DNA of 16,595 nucleotides from DATAYF01 sp036272735 (GTDB lineage Bacteria; Chloroflexota; Ktedonobacteria; Ktedonobacterales; Ktedonobacteraceae). The notes beneath the pieces were generated by a model that was not told where the DNA came from, did not search any database, and saw nothing but the letters and a program-made list of their open reading frames with translations. The DNA is taken from contig DATAYF010000615.1 of the NCBI GenBank assembly GCA_036272735.1, forward strand, positions 1 to 16,595, in the 5' to 3' direction. Shown piece by piece: positions 14,679 through 16,595 of this stretch. A program made the translations under genes and the position numbers. How positions within the stretch are numbered: the first letter of the stretch is position 1; each line of letters opens with the position of its first letter.

Positions 14679-15614
14679 ATGACTCAAGTCGTCTCACACG
14701 GAGCGGAGGATGACCCATCCACGAACCATCCTCCTCTTCTCGAAGAGGTACAAAATATACAGCATTTCGTCGCTTCACTCAAGCACAAAACGTTTGTGGC
14801 GAAGTTAGGGGGCAGCACCCTGGCTCATCAGCGAGCAGTGCTGCAAGATCTCATCTGGCTGCATGATCTAGGGGTCAGGGTCGTCCTCGTCCACGGAGGA
14901 GGACCATCGATCACAACGTGGCTACAGAAGTTGAATATCCCGACGCGCTTTGAGCAGGGATTGCGTGTCACCGACACGCAGACGTTGGACGTGGTGCGTA
15001 TGGTCCTGTGTGGGCACATCAATCAGGAACTGGTGACGCTGGCATCGGAGATGGGCGGGGATGTAGTGGGCCTCTGTGGCACAGATGGAAACATGGTGAA
15101 GGCGCATATCGCCAACGAGCGTCTCGGCATGGTCGGTGAGATCGACTCGATCGACGCCAGTCTGGTGCTGCATATGATTGACCTCGGCTATCTCCCGATC
15201 ATCGCTCCACTTGGCCTGGGGCCGGATGGCACGTGCCTCAACATCAATGCCGACCTGGTCGCATCGCGACTGGCTGGTACCCTCAAAGCCGACCGGCTCA
15301 TCTTCTTGAGCGACGTGAACGGCATTCACCTGGCTGATGGCCTCCACCTTGCAGAGCTCACTGAGGCACAGGCCCAGACCTTGATCGAGAAAGGCGTCAT
15401 TTACGGAGGGATGATCCCGAAAATCACGGCATGTCTGGATGCCCTATCCGACGTGCCCCGCGTGCATATCGTTGATGGAAGCACCGCGCACGTGCTACTC
15501 TATGAGTTAGAGGACCACCCTCACGTAGGCACGACCATAACACGCTCGCTTACTGGGCCTTCCGCTTGTCCCACTGATCGGATCAGTCACAATTTGGGGG
15601 GTCGCGTCGCGTGA
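14679..15614 (+). CDS. argB: N-acetylglutamate kinase-like protein (ArgB family)
   Basis: This 311-residue amino-acid kinase would phosphorylate N-acetyl-L-glutamate with ATP, the second step of arginine synthesis. The motifs of the family are all visible. They are VAKLGGSTL (K42, phosphate-binding Gly44-45), VHGGGPS (71-77), a substrate-binding R96 in QGLRVTD, GLCGTDGN, the NINADLVASRLA block, FLSDVNGI and GGMIPKITACLDAL near the C-terminus. The roughly 38-residue N-terminal extension contains LLEEVQNIQHFV, reminiscent of the N-terminal helix that makes some family members hexameric and arginine-sensitive. That is an inference. AGAGGA lies about 12 bases before the ATG. No other arginine genes are in view, so its place between kdpA2 and a kdpD-like gene is odd. 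A related amino-acid kinase with another substrate cannot be excluded. Confidence 0.87.
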   Translation: MTQVVSHGAEDDPSTNHPPLLEEVQNIQHFVASLKHKTFVAKLGGSTLAHQRAVLQDLIWLHDLGVRVVLVHGGGPSITTWLQKLNIPTRFEQGLRVTDTQTLDVVRMVLCGHINQELVTLASEMGGDVVGLCGTDGNMVKAHIANERLGMVGEIDSIDASLVLHMIDLGYLPIIAPLGLGPDGTCLNINADLVASRLAGTLKADRLIFLSDVNGIHLADGLHLAELTEAQAQTLIEKGVIYGGMIPKITACLDALSDVPRVHIVDGSTAHVLLYELEDHPHVGTTITRSLTGPSACPTDRISHNLGGRVA

Positions 15615-15634
15615 AAGGTTTCTAAGGAGTTTTT

Positions 15635-16582
15635 ATGCGTGCAATTGAACAGATTCCACAACTCCCAGTGCGTACAGCGAAGTCCTGGCAACAGTATCTT
15701 CTTGAGAGCCTCATGGCAGTAGTGGGAGCATTGGTCATCACCGGGATCATTTACGCCTTTCATCTCTATCCAACCATCCCCAACATTTCGATTGTCTACC
15801 TGCTGCTGATCCTGGCCCTGGCAATCACACGTGGTCGCTATGCGGCGCTCCTGGCCGCTGTGGTGGCCTTTTTCTCCTTTGACTTTTTCCTCGTTCCTCC
15901 TTTATATGGCTTGACCATCTCGCGCTGGGAGGAATGGATCGCGCTGTTTGTCTTTCTTGCGACAGCCCTGATCACGAGCCAACTCGCCGCGGTGGCTCGG
16001 AAAAGTGTCGAGCAGGCCAGACGACGAGAGTGGGAGGCACGCATTCTCTATGAAGCGGGACGGGTCATCAATAGCACAGATGGCCTGGACGAGCAACTGA
16101 ATAGTATCGCGTTGGCTCTCGTCAGAATCTTTTCCCCCTGGGGGGTGCGTGAATGCGCACTACTGCTCCCTGACGAAAACGGAACACTCACCATGCAGGC
16201 AGATGCCCCGATCCGTATCGAGCACTTCACCCTGACGCCTGAGGAGATGGGGGCAGCGCAAGAGGTGCTGGTTCAGGGAAAAATGAGAGAGGTGGGCCAG
16301 GCTGCATCAGTTGCTCATGCTGTTTCCGCCGCTCCAGGACAGAAGAACACACTCTTCCAGCTCATCCCCCTCAAAACGGGGAACCAGGTCCTGGGCGTGC
16401 TCTGCCTGCGCATGGAACAGGGGGCATCATGGGTTGTGAGCGAGCAGCGTCTGCTCGAAGCACAAGCGCAGCCGACTGATCAGGCCGCCTTCTTTTGGAC
16501 CTTCCTTGATGAGGCCACCATGAAAATTGAGCGGGCCAGCCTGCGCGCTCGCGGCAGAGCAAACAACGAGCGAAGTGCCTAA
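15635..16582 (+). CDS. KdpD-like membrane and GAF protein without a kinase domain
   Basis: This 315-residue protein is clearly homologous to the first half of the kinase at 2714. It has four membrane helices (about residues 22-120) with HLYPTIPNISIVYLL, TRGRYAALLA and FDFFLVPPLYGL, then a juxtamembrane helix and a GAF-like domain (about 135-300). It ends in a real TAA just after FFWTFLDEATMKIERASLR. In the 2714 protein this is where the linker to HisKA begins, so there is no H-box or ATPase domain. AAGGAG five bases before the ATG marks the start, and it follows argB by 20 bases. It may be a sensor module that partners with another kinase, or a remnant. Only 13 bases remain to the window edge, so a following kinase gene cannot be seen. 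Confidence 0.9.
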   Translation: MRAIEQIPQLPVRTAKSWQQYLLESLMAVVGALVITGIIYAFHLYPTIPNISIVYLLLILALAITRGRYAALLAAVVAFFSFDFFLVPPLYGLTISRWEEWIALFVFLATALITSQLAAVARKSVEQARRREWEARILYEAGRVINSTDGLDEQLNSIALALVRIFSPWGVRECALLLPDENGTLTMQADAPIRIEHFTLTPEEMGAAQEVLVQGKMREVGQAASVAHAVSAAPGQKNTLFQLIPLKTGNQVLGVLCLRMEQGASWVVSEQRLLEAQAQPTDQAAFFWTFLDEATMKIERASLRARGRANNERSA

Positions 16583-16595
16583 CCCGGGCAAACCA

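Overview
The window is a bacterial kdp potassium-uptake locus with a transposase fragment at its left edge. The organism is probably a high-GC soil bacterium. A Chloroflexota/Ktedonobacteria-like host is my best guess, from the style of the TnpB relic and the fragmented KdpD genes. This is inference from general resemblance, not from a marker gene.

Layout: (1) 3-773, the C-terminal part of an IS200/IS605-type TnpB nuclease, cut by the window edge. (2) 824-1447, a small multi-pass membrane protein of unknown function, followed by a perfect 58-bp palindrome. (3) 1587-2366 on the minus strand, a solitary and divergent KdpC-like protein. (4) 2714-5157, an overlapping pair: a KdpD-type histidine kinase without the usual N-terminal sensor half, and a KdpE-type regulator. 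(5) 5327-11303, a UspA-like protein, a stand-alone receiver, a 27-residue membrane microprotein, then kdpF, kdpA, kdpB and kdpC in canonical order. (6) 11482-14542, the missing N-terminal half of KdpD (P-loop plus USP domains) as its own gene, followed by a second full-length kdpA. (7) 14679-16582, an argB-type N-acetylglutamate kinase and a second KdpD membrane/GAF module that stops before any kinase domain. All genes are on the plus strand except the KdpC-like gene.

Working model: KdpFABC is the high-affinity K+ pump. KdpA carries the ion filter, KdpB hydrolyses ATP, KdpC assists and KdpF stabilises. The sensor that is one KdpD protein in E. coli is spread here over three genes, so sensing may require the pieces to assemble. 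The second KdpA has changes in two of its four selectivity-filter loops and could exchange with the first KdpA on the single KdpB/KdpC set. The KdpC-like protein, the extra receiver, the UspA-like protein and the microprotein are plausible accessory parts. The most notable features are the tandem KdpA pair with diverged filters and the three-way split of KdpD. I see no tRNA, rRNA or CRISPR array.
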